Origin: Lysobacteraceae bacterium
GTDB taxonomy: Bacteria; Pseudomonadota; Gammaproteobacteria; Xanthomonadales; Xanthomonadaceae
Assembly: GCA_017990865.1 (NCBI GenBank)
Contig: JAGNNB010000071.1
Location: 1-10,496 of the forward strand
Reading direction: 5' to 3'
DNA length: 10,496 nt
The notes under the pieces are model-generated. The model saw only the letters and a program-made list of their open reading frames with translations, had not been told where the DNA came from and made no database searches. This document shows, one piece after another, positions 4,725-10,496 of this stretch. The position numbers and the translations under genes are program-made. Within the stretch, counting starts at the first letter, position 1. Each line of letters starts with the position of its first letter.

Positions 4725-6563
4725 TCAGGGCGTTTTAGCGTCGCCGGTCGCGGCGGGCGGCAGCGGCGACAGCTTCACGCCGGTCTTTTCGATCGCGCGC
4801 TGCAGCGAACGGCTCTTCGGGTCGAGTTTGCGCGCGTCCTCGAAGAACTTCCGCGCTTCTTCTTTCTCGCCCATCACCCACAGCACTTCGGCCAAATGCG
4901 CGCCGATTTCCGCGTCTTTTTGTTTGGTGAAGGCGCGACGCAATTCCACCAGCGCTTCTTTGTTGCGGCCCAGGCGATACAACACCCAACCATAACTATC
5001 GATGATCGCCGCGTTGTCCGGCTCCGCGGCGAGAGCGCGCGAAATCAACTCCAGGGCTTCTTTGTAGCGATCGGTGCGGTCGGCGAGCGTATAGCCCAAG
5101 GCATTGAGCGCGTTGACGTCGTCGGCGTCGGTGGCGAGTATCTTGCGCAGGTCCGCTTCGGCGCGCGGAATGTCGTCGCGACGCTCCCACATCAGCGCCC
5201 GCGAGTACAGCACCGCGGATTCGTCGGGGAAGGCCGCCAGCGCGCGCGCATAGGTGTCGAATTCGGCGGCAGCGTTGTCGTCGTCCTTGTACAACTCCGC
5301 TTCCATCAGATACGCATCGCGCCGGGTTTCGTCGTCGGCGCCCCCGTCGCTCTGCAATTCGCGCAGACGCGCATAGGCTTCGGGTTTACGGCCGAGTTTG
5401 TGCAGCACCGAGCCCGAACGCAGTCGCGCCAACCAGCGCTGCGAACCGCTGGGCACGCCGGCGTACCACTCCAGCGCTTCGGCGTGTCGTTCGAGGTATT
5501 CGGCGATTTGGCCCAGCAGCAAGCGGCGATCGGAGTCGGGGCTGGCGGAGTCGCGTTTGAGTTCGTCGTACAAACGGCCCAAGCCGATTCTATCTTCGGC
5601 CTGCGCGAGGAACGAGGCGCGAATGGCGAACGTGCGGTCGTCCTGCGGCCCGCGCGCCAGCAAATCCGCGGCGGCGGTGTGATCGCCCATGGCGCTGTAT
5701 TCGCGCGCCACCGCGATGTTCAGTTCCGGCAGCAGGGCCGAAGTCGTCTGCAAACCGGCCAGCACCTTGCGCGCTTCCTCCGGCTTGCCCGTTTCGCGCA
5801 ATTGGCTGGCGTGCAGCAGCGCGACCGCGGGCTCGTCCGGGAACAGCGCGATCAAGCGATCGACGACTTTTCCTGCGATGTCCTGGCGCTGCAATTGTTG
5901 CGCGAATTCGCCGAACGCCAACCACGCCGACAAGCGTTTCGGAATCTCGCCGGTATCGACCAGATGCGCCAGCATTTTCCCGGTGAGCTTGGGATTGCCG
6001 GAACCGGCGTCCAACGCGAGCAAGGCGTAGCGCCAGCTTTCGTCGTCCTTCTTGTTGGACGAACTCATGCGGATGAGGGCGACCAACTCGCGCTTGGCGA
6101 TGCGCTCGTCGTCTCGGCGCAGCGCCAGCGTGGCCTCGGCGCTGCGCATCGCCGCCGACAAGGGCGCGCTCGCGCGCCAAATCTGCAGCGCCGCTTCGGC
6201 GCGGGTGTCGTCCTTGGCCAGCAGGGCGACCCGGACCGCACGCTCGGCCAGATCGGCGTCTTTCGGGCTGCGCTCGGCGGCTTGCAGATACCAGCGCGCC
6301 GCTTCGTCGAGCTTACCGGCCTGCAGGGCGTACTCGCCGGCCAGGGTCGCGGCCAGCGGGTCGCGATCGTGCGCGGCGGGCTTGGTCGATGCCGCGGCGG
6401 CGGTAGGCATAGCGCCGGCGTCGCTATCGGCCGACCAGACCGGCGCGACGCACAGCCCGGCCCATGCCATCGTCAATGTCGCGAGCGCGGCGCGCGCTCG
6501 GCCGCGGCCTCCGCACGGGGTCGAAGACGAGTTTTGGAACGAAAATGCGGGCATCGGCGACAT
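4725..6563 (-). CDS. TPR repeat protein with signal peptide, hemA/lolB-linked
   Basis: A 612-residue protein of unknown precise function. After a basic N-terminus there is a hydrophobic stretch (about 27-44, ALATLTMAWAGLCVAPVWSA) that looks like a Sec signal peptide with cleavage near Ala-Asp, so it is probably periplasmic or envelope-attached. An Ala/Thr-rich linker follows, then tetratricopeptide-like helical repeats throughout. The clearest are EYALQAGKLDEAARWYLQAA near 75-95 and two near the C-terminus: NALGYTLADRTDRYKEALEL followed by SYGWVLYRLGRNKEALVELR. Pro-Asp/Glu boundaries (PDEPAV, PDESAV, EPDNAAI) mark repeat junctions. A TPR gene between lolB and hemA also occurs in Pseudomonas (PA4667), which supports an envelope role linked to LolB or a scaffold role; this is inference. 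ATG 6563 is used; ATG 6554 is also possible. It is divergent from hemA, with 61 bp shared between them. Confidence 0.9.
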   Translation of the reverse strand: MSPMPAFSFQNSSSTPCGGRGRARAALATLTMAWAGLCVAPVWSADSDAGAMPTAAAASTKPAAHDRDPLAATLAGEYALQAGKLDEAARWYLQAAERSPKDADLAERAVRVALLAKDDTRAEAALQIWRASAPLSAAMRSAEATLALRRDDERIAKRELVALIRMSSSNKKDDESWRYALLALDAGSGNPKLTGKMLAHLVDTGEIPKRLSAWLAFGEFAQQLQRQDIAGKVVDRLIALFPDEPAVALLHASQLRETGKPEEARKVLAGLQTTSALLPELNIAVAREYSAMGDHTAAADLLARGPQDDRTFAIRASFLAQAEDRIGLGRLYDELKRDSASPDSDRRLLLGQIAEYLERHAEALEWYAGVPSGSQRWLARLRSGSVLHKLGRKPEAYARLRELQSDGGADDETRRDAYLMEAELYKDDDNAAAEFDTYARALAAFPDESAVLYSRALMWERRDDIPRAEADLRKILATDADDVNALNALGYTLADRTDRYKEALELISRALAAEPDNAAIIDSYGWVLYRLGRNKEALVELRRAFTKQKDAEIGAHLAEVLWVMGEKEEARKFFEDARKLDPKSRSLQRAIEKTGVKLSPLPPAATGDAKTP

Positions 6564-6624
6564 CGGCGCTTAAAATGGGAAAATCCGTCGCCAGCTTAGC
6601 GCACCTGTCCCCACTCGCTCCGAA
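6564..6624. promoter_or_regulatory. Divergent intergenic promoter region, TPR gene and hemA
   Basis: Only 61 bp separate the two divergent start codons, so promoters and leaders of both must lie here or inside the genes. An AT-rich island with TAAAAT at 6571-6576 could be a -10 element for hemA, but I see no good -35 hexamer at the right distance. Neither gene has a strong Shine-Dalgarno. Promoter positions are therefore undetermined. Confidence 0.35.
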
Positions 6625-7959
6625 ATGTCGCGTCTCGTCGCCCTCGGCATCAATCACCAGACCGCGCCGGTCGCCCTGCGCGAACGGGTGGCTTTCGCCG
6701 ACGACACCCTGCCCACCGCGCTGCACGCCATGCGCGCGCTGCCGGGCGTGGAGGAAGTGGCGCTGTTGTCCACCTGCAATCGCACCGAGGTGTACGCGCT
6801 CACCGTCGATCGCGGCAAACGTTTGATCCAATGGTTGGCGTCGTATCCGCAGGACAGCGCCGACAGCCTTCGCGATTACCTGTATCTGCACGAAGACGAT
6901 GGTGCGGTCCGGCATTTGTTCCGCGTCGCCACCGGTTTGGACTCGCAGGTTTTGGGCGAACCGCAGATTCTCGGGCAAGTGAAACAGGCGTGGTCGGCCG
7001 CACGCGGGGCCGGCGCGTTGGGACACCGGCTGGACCGTCTGTTCCAACAGGCCTTCGTCACCGCCAAGCGCGCACGCACCGATACCCGCATCGGCGCGAA
7101 TCCGGTCTCGGTAGCCTCCGCCGCGGTGCGTTTGGCCGAAGAATCCTTCGCCCACCCCTCCGATTGCACGATTCTGCTGATCGGCGCAGGCGAAACCATC
7201 GAACTCACCGCGCTGCACCTGGCGCAGGCCAGCGCCAAGCGTTTGCTGTTCGCCAATCGCACGCTGGCGCATGCGCAGGAACTCGCGAGCCGCCACGGCG
7301 GCGTCGCGCTGCCGCTGACCGAATTGGAACGTCATCTCGGCGAAGCGGATATCGTCTTTTCCGCCACCGCCAGCCGCGAACCGATCCTGGGCAAAGCGCA
7401 AGTCGCCGCCGCGCAGCGCGGCCGCCGCCATCGCCCGATGCTGTTGATGGATTTGGCCGTCCCGCGCGACATCGCGCCCGACGTGGCCGAACTGCGCGAC
7501 GTGTTTCTGTACGGCGTTGACGATCTGCAGCGGGTCATCGACGAGAACCGGCGCAATCGCCGCGAAGCCGCGGATGCGGCCGAAGCCATCATCGATCTGC
7601 AGGTCGCGCGTTATCACGAAGTGCTGGCCGCCAGCGCGCATCACGGCACGCTCAAACGCGTGCGCGCGCACGGCGATGCCGCTCGCGACGAGACCTTGCG
7701 CAAAGCGCGTCAAGCGCTGGCCGCCGGGCAAGACCCCGCCGAAGTGCTGCAGCAACTCGCGCATACTCTTACCAATCGGCTGTTGCACGCGCCCACCGCC
7801 GCGCTGCGCGACGCCGCGCTCAACGGCGATCACGACGTGCTGCGCGCGGCGGAGCGCATGTTCCCTCACAGCGCATTGGCCGACGCGGTCGATCGACAAC
7901 TGCATCCCGAACACGCCGCAGAAGACAGCCCTCGCGATGACGCCGACCCTGCGCCGTAA
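6625..7959 (+). CDS. hemA: Glutamyl-tRNA reductase
   Basis: Reduces glutamyl-tRNA(Glu) with NADPH to glutamate-1-semialdehyde, the committed step of C5-pathway tetrapyrrole synthesis; cytosolic. The 444-residue product has the N-terminal catalytic domain with nucleophile Cys51 in [11 protein letters not shown], the hallmark [16 protein letters not shown] (about 108-123), the Rossmann NADPH domain with GAGE at 187-190 and FANRTLAHA, and a C-terminal helical dimerisation domain (about 320-420). An acidic, Pro-rich tail ([15 protein letters not shown]) extends beyond the usual end, E. coli HemA being about 418 residues. The ATG at 6625 gives the conserved [15 protein letters not shown] start. 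Its 3' end overlaps prfA by 23 bp, so the two are cotranscribed and probably translationally coupled. This pair is conserved in E. coli and pseudomonads. Function call is secure. Confidence 0.98.
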   Translation: MSRLVALGINHQTAPVALRERVAFADDTLPTALHAMRALPGVEEVALLSTCNRTEVYALTVDRGKRLIQWLASYPQDSADSLRDYLYLHEDDGAVRHLFRVATGLDSQVLGEPQILGQVKQAWSAARGAGALGHRLDRLFQQAFVTAKRARTDTRIGANPVSVASAAVRLAEESFAHPSDCTILLIGAGETIELTALHLAQASAKRLLFANRTLAHAQELASRHGGVALPLTELERHLGEADIVFSATASREPILGKAQVAAAQRGRRHRPMLLMDLAVPRDIAPDVAELRDVFLYGVDDLQRVIDENRRNRREAADAAEAIIDLQVARYHEVLAASAHHGTLKRVRAHGDAARDETLRKARQALAAGQDPAEVLQQLAHTLTNRLLHAPTAALRDAALNGDHDVLRAAERMFPHSALADAVDRQLHPEHAAEDSPRDDADPAP

Positions 7960-9022
7960 GCTCGAAGCGCTGGCCGAACGCCGCGAAGAAATCGAACGTC
8001 TGCTCGCCGACCCGTCCACGGTGGAGGACGCCGCGCGCTATCGCGCGCTGATGCGCGAGTTTTCGCAACTCGAACCGATCGCGATGGGCTTGGCCGCGGA
8101 GCGCAAGGCGCGCGCCGATCTGGCCGCCGCCGAAGCGATGCGCGGCGATCCCGAACTCGCGGAACTGGCGGAAGAAGAGATCGCCGCCGCGCAGGCGCGT
8201 TTGGCCGAACTCGACGCCGAATTGATGGCGCAATTGGTGCCGAAAGATCCGCGCGACGACGGCGGTTTGTATCTGGAAGTGCGCGCCGGCACCGGCGGCG
8301 ACGAAGCCGCGATCTTCGCGGGCGATCTGTTCCGCATGTACACGCGCTACGCCGAGCGACTGGGTTGGAAAGTCGAAGTGGAATCCGCCAGTCCTGGCGA
8401 ACACGGCGGCTTCAAGGAAATCATCGCCCGCGTCGACGGCCGCGGCGCGTACTCCAAACTCAAATTCGAATCCGGCACCCATCGCGTGCAGCGCGTGCCG
8501 GAAACCGAGTCGCAGGGCCGCATCCACACCTCCGCGGCGACGGTGGCGATCATCGCCGAAGAAACCGGCGAGATCGATATCGACATCAACCCGGCGGATT
8601 TGAAGGTCGACACCTTCCGCTCTTCCGGCGCGGGCGGCCAGCACGTCAACAAAACCGAATCGGCGATCCGCATCACCCACGTCCCCAGCGGCGTGGTGGT
8701 GGAATCGCAAACCGAGCGCAGCCAGCACGCCAATCGCGACAAAGCGATGAAACGCTTGAAGGCGATGCTGATCGAAGCCGAAACCGCCAAGCGCGACGCC
8801 GCGCAGGCGCAGGAACGCAAACTGCAGGTCGGCAGCGGCGACCGCAGCCAGCGCATCCGCACCTACAACTTCCCGCAAGGCCGCATCACCGACCATCGCG
8901 TCGAAGGGCTGACGTTGTACGACCTGCCCAACGTGATCGAAGGCGACCTCGATGCGTTGATCGAGCGGCTGTCGCGCGAGCATCAGGCTGACGAATTGGC
9001 GAAGCTCACCCGCGGCGCTTGA
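7937..9022 (+). CDS. prfA: Peptide chain release factor 1
   Basis: Recognises UAA and UAG stop codons in the ribosomal A site and triggers peptidyl-tRNA hydrolysis. The 361-residue product, against 360 in E. coli, has an N-terminal coiled-coil domain (about 1-100), the class I release factor core, the stop-codon tripeptide motif P188-E189-T190 in [13 protein letters not shown] (PAT in E. coli RF1), and the catalytic GGQ at 233-235 within [17 protein letters not shown]. The ATG at 7937 lies inside the hemA 3' end and gives a standard RF1 N-terminus, although the frame is open further upstream. Gln235 would be methylated by PrmC, whose gene follows prfA in E. coli and pseudomonads but is not present here. 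A strong terminator begins 11 bp after the stop codon, ending the hemA-prfA transcript. Confidence 0.98.
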   Translation: MTPTLRRKLEALAERREEIERLLADPSTVEDAARYRALMREFSQLEPIAMGLAAERKARADLAAAEAMRGDPELAELAEEEIAAAQARLAELDAELMAQLVPKDPRDDGGLYLEVRAGTGGDEAAIFAGDLFRMYTRYAERLGWKVEVESASPGEHGGFKEIIARVDGRGAYSKLKFESGTHRVQRVPETESQGRIHTSAATVAIIAEETGEIDIDINPADLKVDTFRSSGAGGQHVNKTESAIRITHVPSGVVVESQTERSQHANRDKAMKRLKAMLIEAETAKRDAAQAQERKLQVGSGDRSQRIRTYNFPQGRITDHRVEGLTLYDLPNVIEGDLDALIERLSREHQADELAKLTRGA

Positions 9023-9032
9023 GGTTGCGCGG

Positions 9033-9059
9033 GGTGCGCGTGTCGCGCACCGGTTTTTT
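9033..9059 (+). terminator. Rho-independent terminator of hemA-prfA
   Basis: Perfect 8-bp GC-rich stem GGTGCGCG (9033-9040) and CGCGCACC (9044-9051) with loop TGT, followed after GG by six T (9054-9059). It lies 11 bp past the prfA stop codon. Similar hairpins recur at 9233 and 9314, suggesting the downstream repeats derive from or share this sequence. Confidence 0.9.
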
Positions 9060-9333
9060 GTCACGGCGTAGGATTCGAAGAGCATGCCGATCGCTGCATG
9101 CGATCGTAGCGGCGGTTCGAAAGAGCGGTGCGCGGCACGCGCCGGCTTATCGTCACGGCGCAGGATTCGAAGAACCTACCGGCCGTCGCATGTCGATCGT
9201 CGCATGTGATCATGGCGACGGTTCGAAAGAGCGGTGCGCGTGCCGCACAGCGTTTTTTCTATGCATTACCTTAGCCGGCATGCATTGCGAATCTCGCGCT
9301 CTGACGAAAGAGCGGTGCGCGGCACGCGCACCC
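9060..9333. repeat. Degenerate tandem hairpin repeat region after prfA
   Basis: Two full units and a partial one. Units open with GTCACGGCG(T/C)AGGATTCGAAGA (9060 and 9152, 92 bp apart) and close with GGTTCGAAAGAGCGGTGCGCG (9114 and 9220). A third closing part, CGAAAGAGCGGTGCGCG, begins at 9305. Unit 1 carries a 7-bp stem CGATCGC/GCGATCG (9088-9106). Unit 2 is 14 bp longer at the same place because of an internal near-duplication (9185-9198 and 9199-9212). The last hairpin (9314-9332) again has a perfect GGTGCGCG/CGCGCACC stem but no T-run. I see no gene in the 366-bp gap 9023-9388. Confidence 0.75.
9237..9258 (+). terminator. Possible second terminator within the repeat region
   Basis: Within the second repeat unit, a GTGCG/CGCAC 5-bp stem with a short loop is followed by AGCG and six T (9253-9258). 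The stem is weaker than at 9033-9051. It could be a decayed copy of the prfA terminator and would back up termination ahead of the GNAT gene. Confidence 0.4.
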
Positions 9334-9378
9334 TATGGGGGGCCGGCATGTTCGCGTTAGGATGCTTTCGTCTCGACC

Positions 9379-9382
9379 GGAG
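9379..9382 (+). promoter_or_regulatory. Shine-Dalgarno deciding the GNAT start
   Basis: GGAG lies 6 nt upstream of the ATG at 9389. An upstream in-frame ATG at 9335 lies just past the repeat region and would add 18 residues (GGRHVRVRM...) outside the GNAT fold, so 9389 is preferred. Confidence 0.7.
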
Positions 9383-9388
9383 CAGCGT

Positions 9389-9889
9389 ATGCCCACCGCC
9401 ACGTCTATCGTCACCCGCATCGCCACGCTCGACGATCTCGACGCCCTCGCGCCGCTGTTCGCCGATTACCGGGCGTTCTATGCGCAGTCGCACGATGTCG
9501 GCATTGCGCGCGAATTTCTGCGCGAGCGGCTCGCGAACGGCGAGTCCACGGTCATCCTGGCTTTCGATGCCGACGATGCGCGAAACGACGTGCCGACGGG
9601 CGCCCCGCTCGGCTTCACCCAGTTGTATCCGACGTTCTCGTCGGTGCGCGTCGCGCGGGTCTACGTTCTCAACGACCTTTACGTCGCCGCGCACGCCCGC
9701 CGTCGCGGCGTCGGCGAAGCCTTGCTTCACGCCGCGGCCGCGTTCGGTCGCAGCCGCGGCGCGATTCGGCTCGAACTGGAAACCACACCGGACAACCTGT
9801 CGGCGCAATCGCTGTATCGGGCGCAGGGCTGGGCGTTCTACCAGGACACGTTCCGGTTCCATCTGCCGTTGACCGGCGATCGCGCTTAG
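9389..9889 (+). CDS. GNAT family N-acetyltransferase
   Basis: A 166-residue protein of the Gcn5-related acetyltransferase fold, transferring an acetyl group from acetyl-CoA to an amine; the substrate cannot be told. The N-terminal TRIATLDDLDALAPLFADYR is the usual first strand and helix. The central FTQLYPTFSS and VYVLNDLYVAAHARRRGVGEALL form motif A, with the R-R-G-V-G pyrophosphate-binding loop. ETTPDNLSAQSLYRAQGW is the motif B region with the typical Asn-x-x-Ala-x-x-Leu-Tyr pattern. Length is normal for a single-domain GNAT. The start is set by GGAG 6 nt upstream of ATG 9389. It stands alone between a hairpin repeat region and a MITE-like element, so it is probably monocistronic. Base composition resembles its neighbours, with no clear sign of recent transfer. 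The family is sure, the specific role unknown. Confidence 0.93.
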   Translation: MPTATSIVTRIATLDDLDALAPLFADYRAFYAQSHDVGIAREFLRERLANGESTVILAFDADDARNDVPTGAPLGFTQLYPTFSSVRVARVYVLNDLYVAAHARRRGVGEALLHAAAAFGRSRGAIRLELETTPDNLSAQSLYRAQGWAFYQDTFRFHLPLTGDRA

Positions 9890-9891
9890 GC

Positions 9892-10051
9892 CTAGCAGGC
9901 TGTTGAAAAACAGCCTGCTAGCGCAGCCATGGAGGGCTGCGACGACGAACCGAGCGCGTAAGCGCTTGATTCGTCGGGAGCGAGTCCGGACATGTGCCGG
10001 ACTCGCGACTTGAAAAACGATCAGGAAGATCGTTTTTCAATAACCTGCTAG
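9892..10051 (+). mobile_element. 160-bp MITE-like element with five consecutive hairpins
   Basis: Ends CTAGCAGGCTGTTGAAAAAC (9892-9911) and, read on the other strand from 10051, CTAGCAGGTTATTGAAAAAC match at 18 of 20 positions as terminal inverted repeats. If the outer CTAG is a target-site duplication, the element proper is 9896-10047. Five perfect or near-perfect hairpins fill it: 9892-9921 (13-bp stem, loop GAAA), 9922-9941 (7 bp), 9944-9975 (6+5 bp around a 3x3 internal loop, loop GTAA), 9980-10006 (10 bp, loop ACATGTG) and 10010-10040 (13 bp, loop AGGAA). No coding capacity. It lies 2 bp after the GNAT stop codon and 44 bp before moaB. The parental transposon family is not recognised with confidence. 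Confidence 0.75.
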
Positions 10052-10095
10052 ACGATGGTTTGCGCCCGCAAGCGGCGACGGCTACCCTGCCGGCC

Positions 10096-10496
10096 ATGAC
10101 CGCAGCCCCCGATTTCATCCCGCTTTCCCTCTGCGTGCTGACCGTCTCCGACACGCGCACCCTCGCCGAGGACAGCTCCGGCGACTACCTCGCCGCCGCG
10201 CTCGCCGAGGCCGGGCATCGGCTCCACGACCGCGCGCTGTTGCCCGACGACAAATACCGGCTGCGCGCGCAGGTCTCGCAGTGGATCGCCGACCCCGCCG
10301 CCGACGGCATTCTGGTCACCGGCGGCACCGGCTTCACCGGCCGCGACTCCACGCCCGAAGCGCTGTTGCCGCTGCTCGACAAGGAAATGCACGGCTTCGG
10401 CGAATTGTTCCGCGCGCTCAGCTACGACGAGATCGGTACCTCGACGCTGCAGTCGCGCGCGTTCGCCGGGCTCGCCAACGGCACGTTCGTCTTCGC
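10096..10496 (+). CDS. moaB: Molybdenum cofactor biosynthesis protein B (partial, 3' end cut)
   Basis: MoaB-type protein of the MoCF-binding (MogA/MoaB) family, linked to adenylylation of molybdopterin in molybdenum cofactor assembly; in E. coli MogA is the main enzyme and the exact role of MoaB is unclear. The visible 133 residues start MTAAPDFIPLSLCVLTVSDT. They include the family motif VTGGTGFTGRDSTPEALLPL (about 76-95) with its substrate-binding Gly/Asp residues, then GFGELFRALSYDEIGTSTLQ and the following SRAFAG, which match MoaB more closely than MogA. The reading frame runs off the window at 10496; E. coli MoaB is about 170 residues, so roughly 40 are missing. No strong Shine-Dalgarno is seen before ATG 10096. 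The MITE-like element ends 44 bp upstream, so the promoter lies within or beside that element. Confidence 0.95.
   Translation, partial: MTAAPDFIPLSLCVLTVSDTRTLAEDSSGDYLAAALAEAGHRLHDRALLPDDKYRLRAQVSQWIADPAADGILVTGGTGFTGRDSTPEALLPLLDKEMHGFGELFRALSYDEIGTSTLQSRAFAGLANGTFVF

Noticed and set aside
3031..4995. A 654-codon plus-strand open frame opposite ispE, lolB and part of the TPR gene.
   Set aside because: It spans three real genes on the other strand and shows only Arg/Ala/Gly-rich composition, a GC artefact.
6424..8019. A 531-codon open frame antisense to hemA, reading from the prfA start back into the TPR gene.
   Set aside because: It lies wholly opposite clear hemA sequence; its product is Arg/Gly/Gln-rich and low in complexity with no family motif. 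High GC content makes such antisense frames common.
9335..9388. Upstream in-frame start for the GNAT gene.
   Set aside because: The extra 18 residues lie before the fold, and the good Shine-Dalgarno sits at the ATG at 9389.
9234..9872. A 212-codon plus-strand frame and a 198-codon minus-strand frame overlapping the GNAT gene.
   Set aside because: Both overlap the GNAT frame, which has clear acetyl-CoA binding motifs and a ribosome binding site; the alternatives are Arg/Ser-rich with no motifs.

Overview
The window is a GC-rich piece of a gammaproteobacterial chromosome, most likely Xanthomonadaceae/Lysobacteraceae (Lysobacter-, Luteimonas- or Xanthomonas-like). The basis is the gene order, which is the pseudomonad/xanthomonad housekeeping order pth, rplY, prs, ispE, lolB, TPR gene, with divergent hemA-prfA, plus the abundance of short GATTCCC-type intergenic repeats. 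I could not run a search, so the genus is an inference.

Left two thirds, minus strand, in transcription order: a TPR protein with a signal peptide, lolB (outer-membrane lipoprotein acceptor) and ispE (isoprenoid MEP pathway) form a tight cluster with gaps of about 13-17 bp. Then come a tandem 95-bp repeat, tRNA-Gln(UUG), prs (PRPP synthetase), rplY (ribosomal protein L25/Ctc) and pth (peptidyl-tRNA hydrolase). Right third, plus strand: hemA (glutamyl-tRNA reductase) and prfA (release factor 1) overlap by 23 bp and end in a clear rho-independent terminator. After that come a hairpin-rich repeat region, a GNAT acetyltransferase, a 160-bp MITE-like element and the start of moaB (molybdenum cofactor), cut by the window edge.

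The genes share a translation and tRNA theme: L25, Pth, RF1, tRNA-Gln, and HemA, which uses charged tRNA-Glu. Envelope (LolB), isoprenoid (IspE) and PRPP supply functions are interleaved. Every coding gene except the TPR protein and the GNAT enzyme belongs to a well-known family.

I found no new multi-gene system. What is unusual is the non-coding DNA. At least five different repeat or hairpin families fill the spacers: (1) three related imperfect palindromes sitting exactly at the 3' ends of pth, prs and ispE, two of which supply the same C-terminal protein tail and stop codon; (2) a 95-bp direct repeat with two strong hairpins per copy next to the tRNA; (3) a hairpin overlapping the rplY stop codon, followed by an imperfect inverted repeat; (4) a decaying tandem array of terminator-like hairpins after prfA; (5) a 160-bp element with terminal inverted repeats, flanking CTAG and five back-to-back hairpins between the GNAT gene and moaB.
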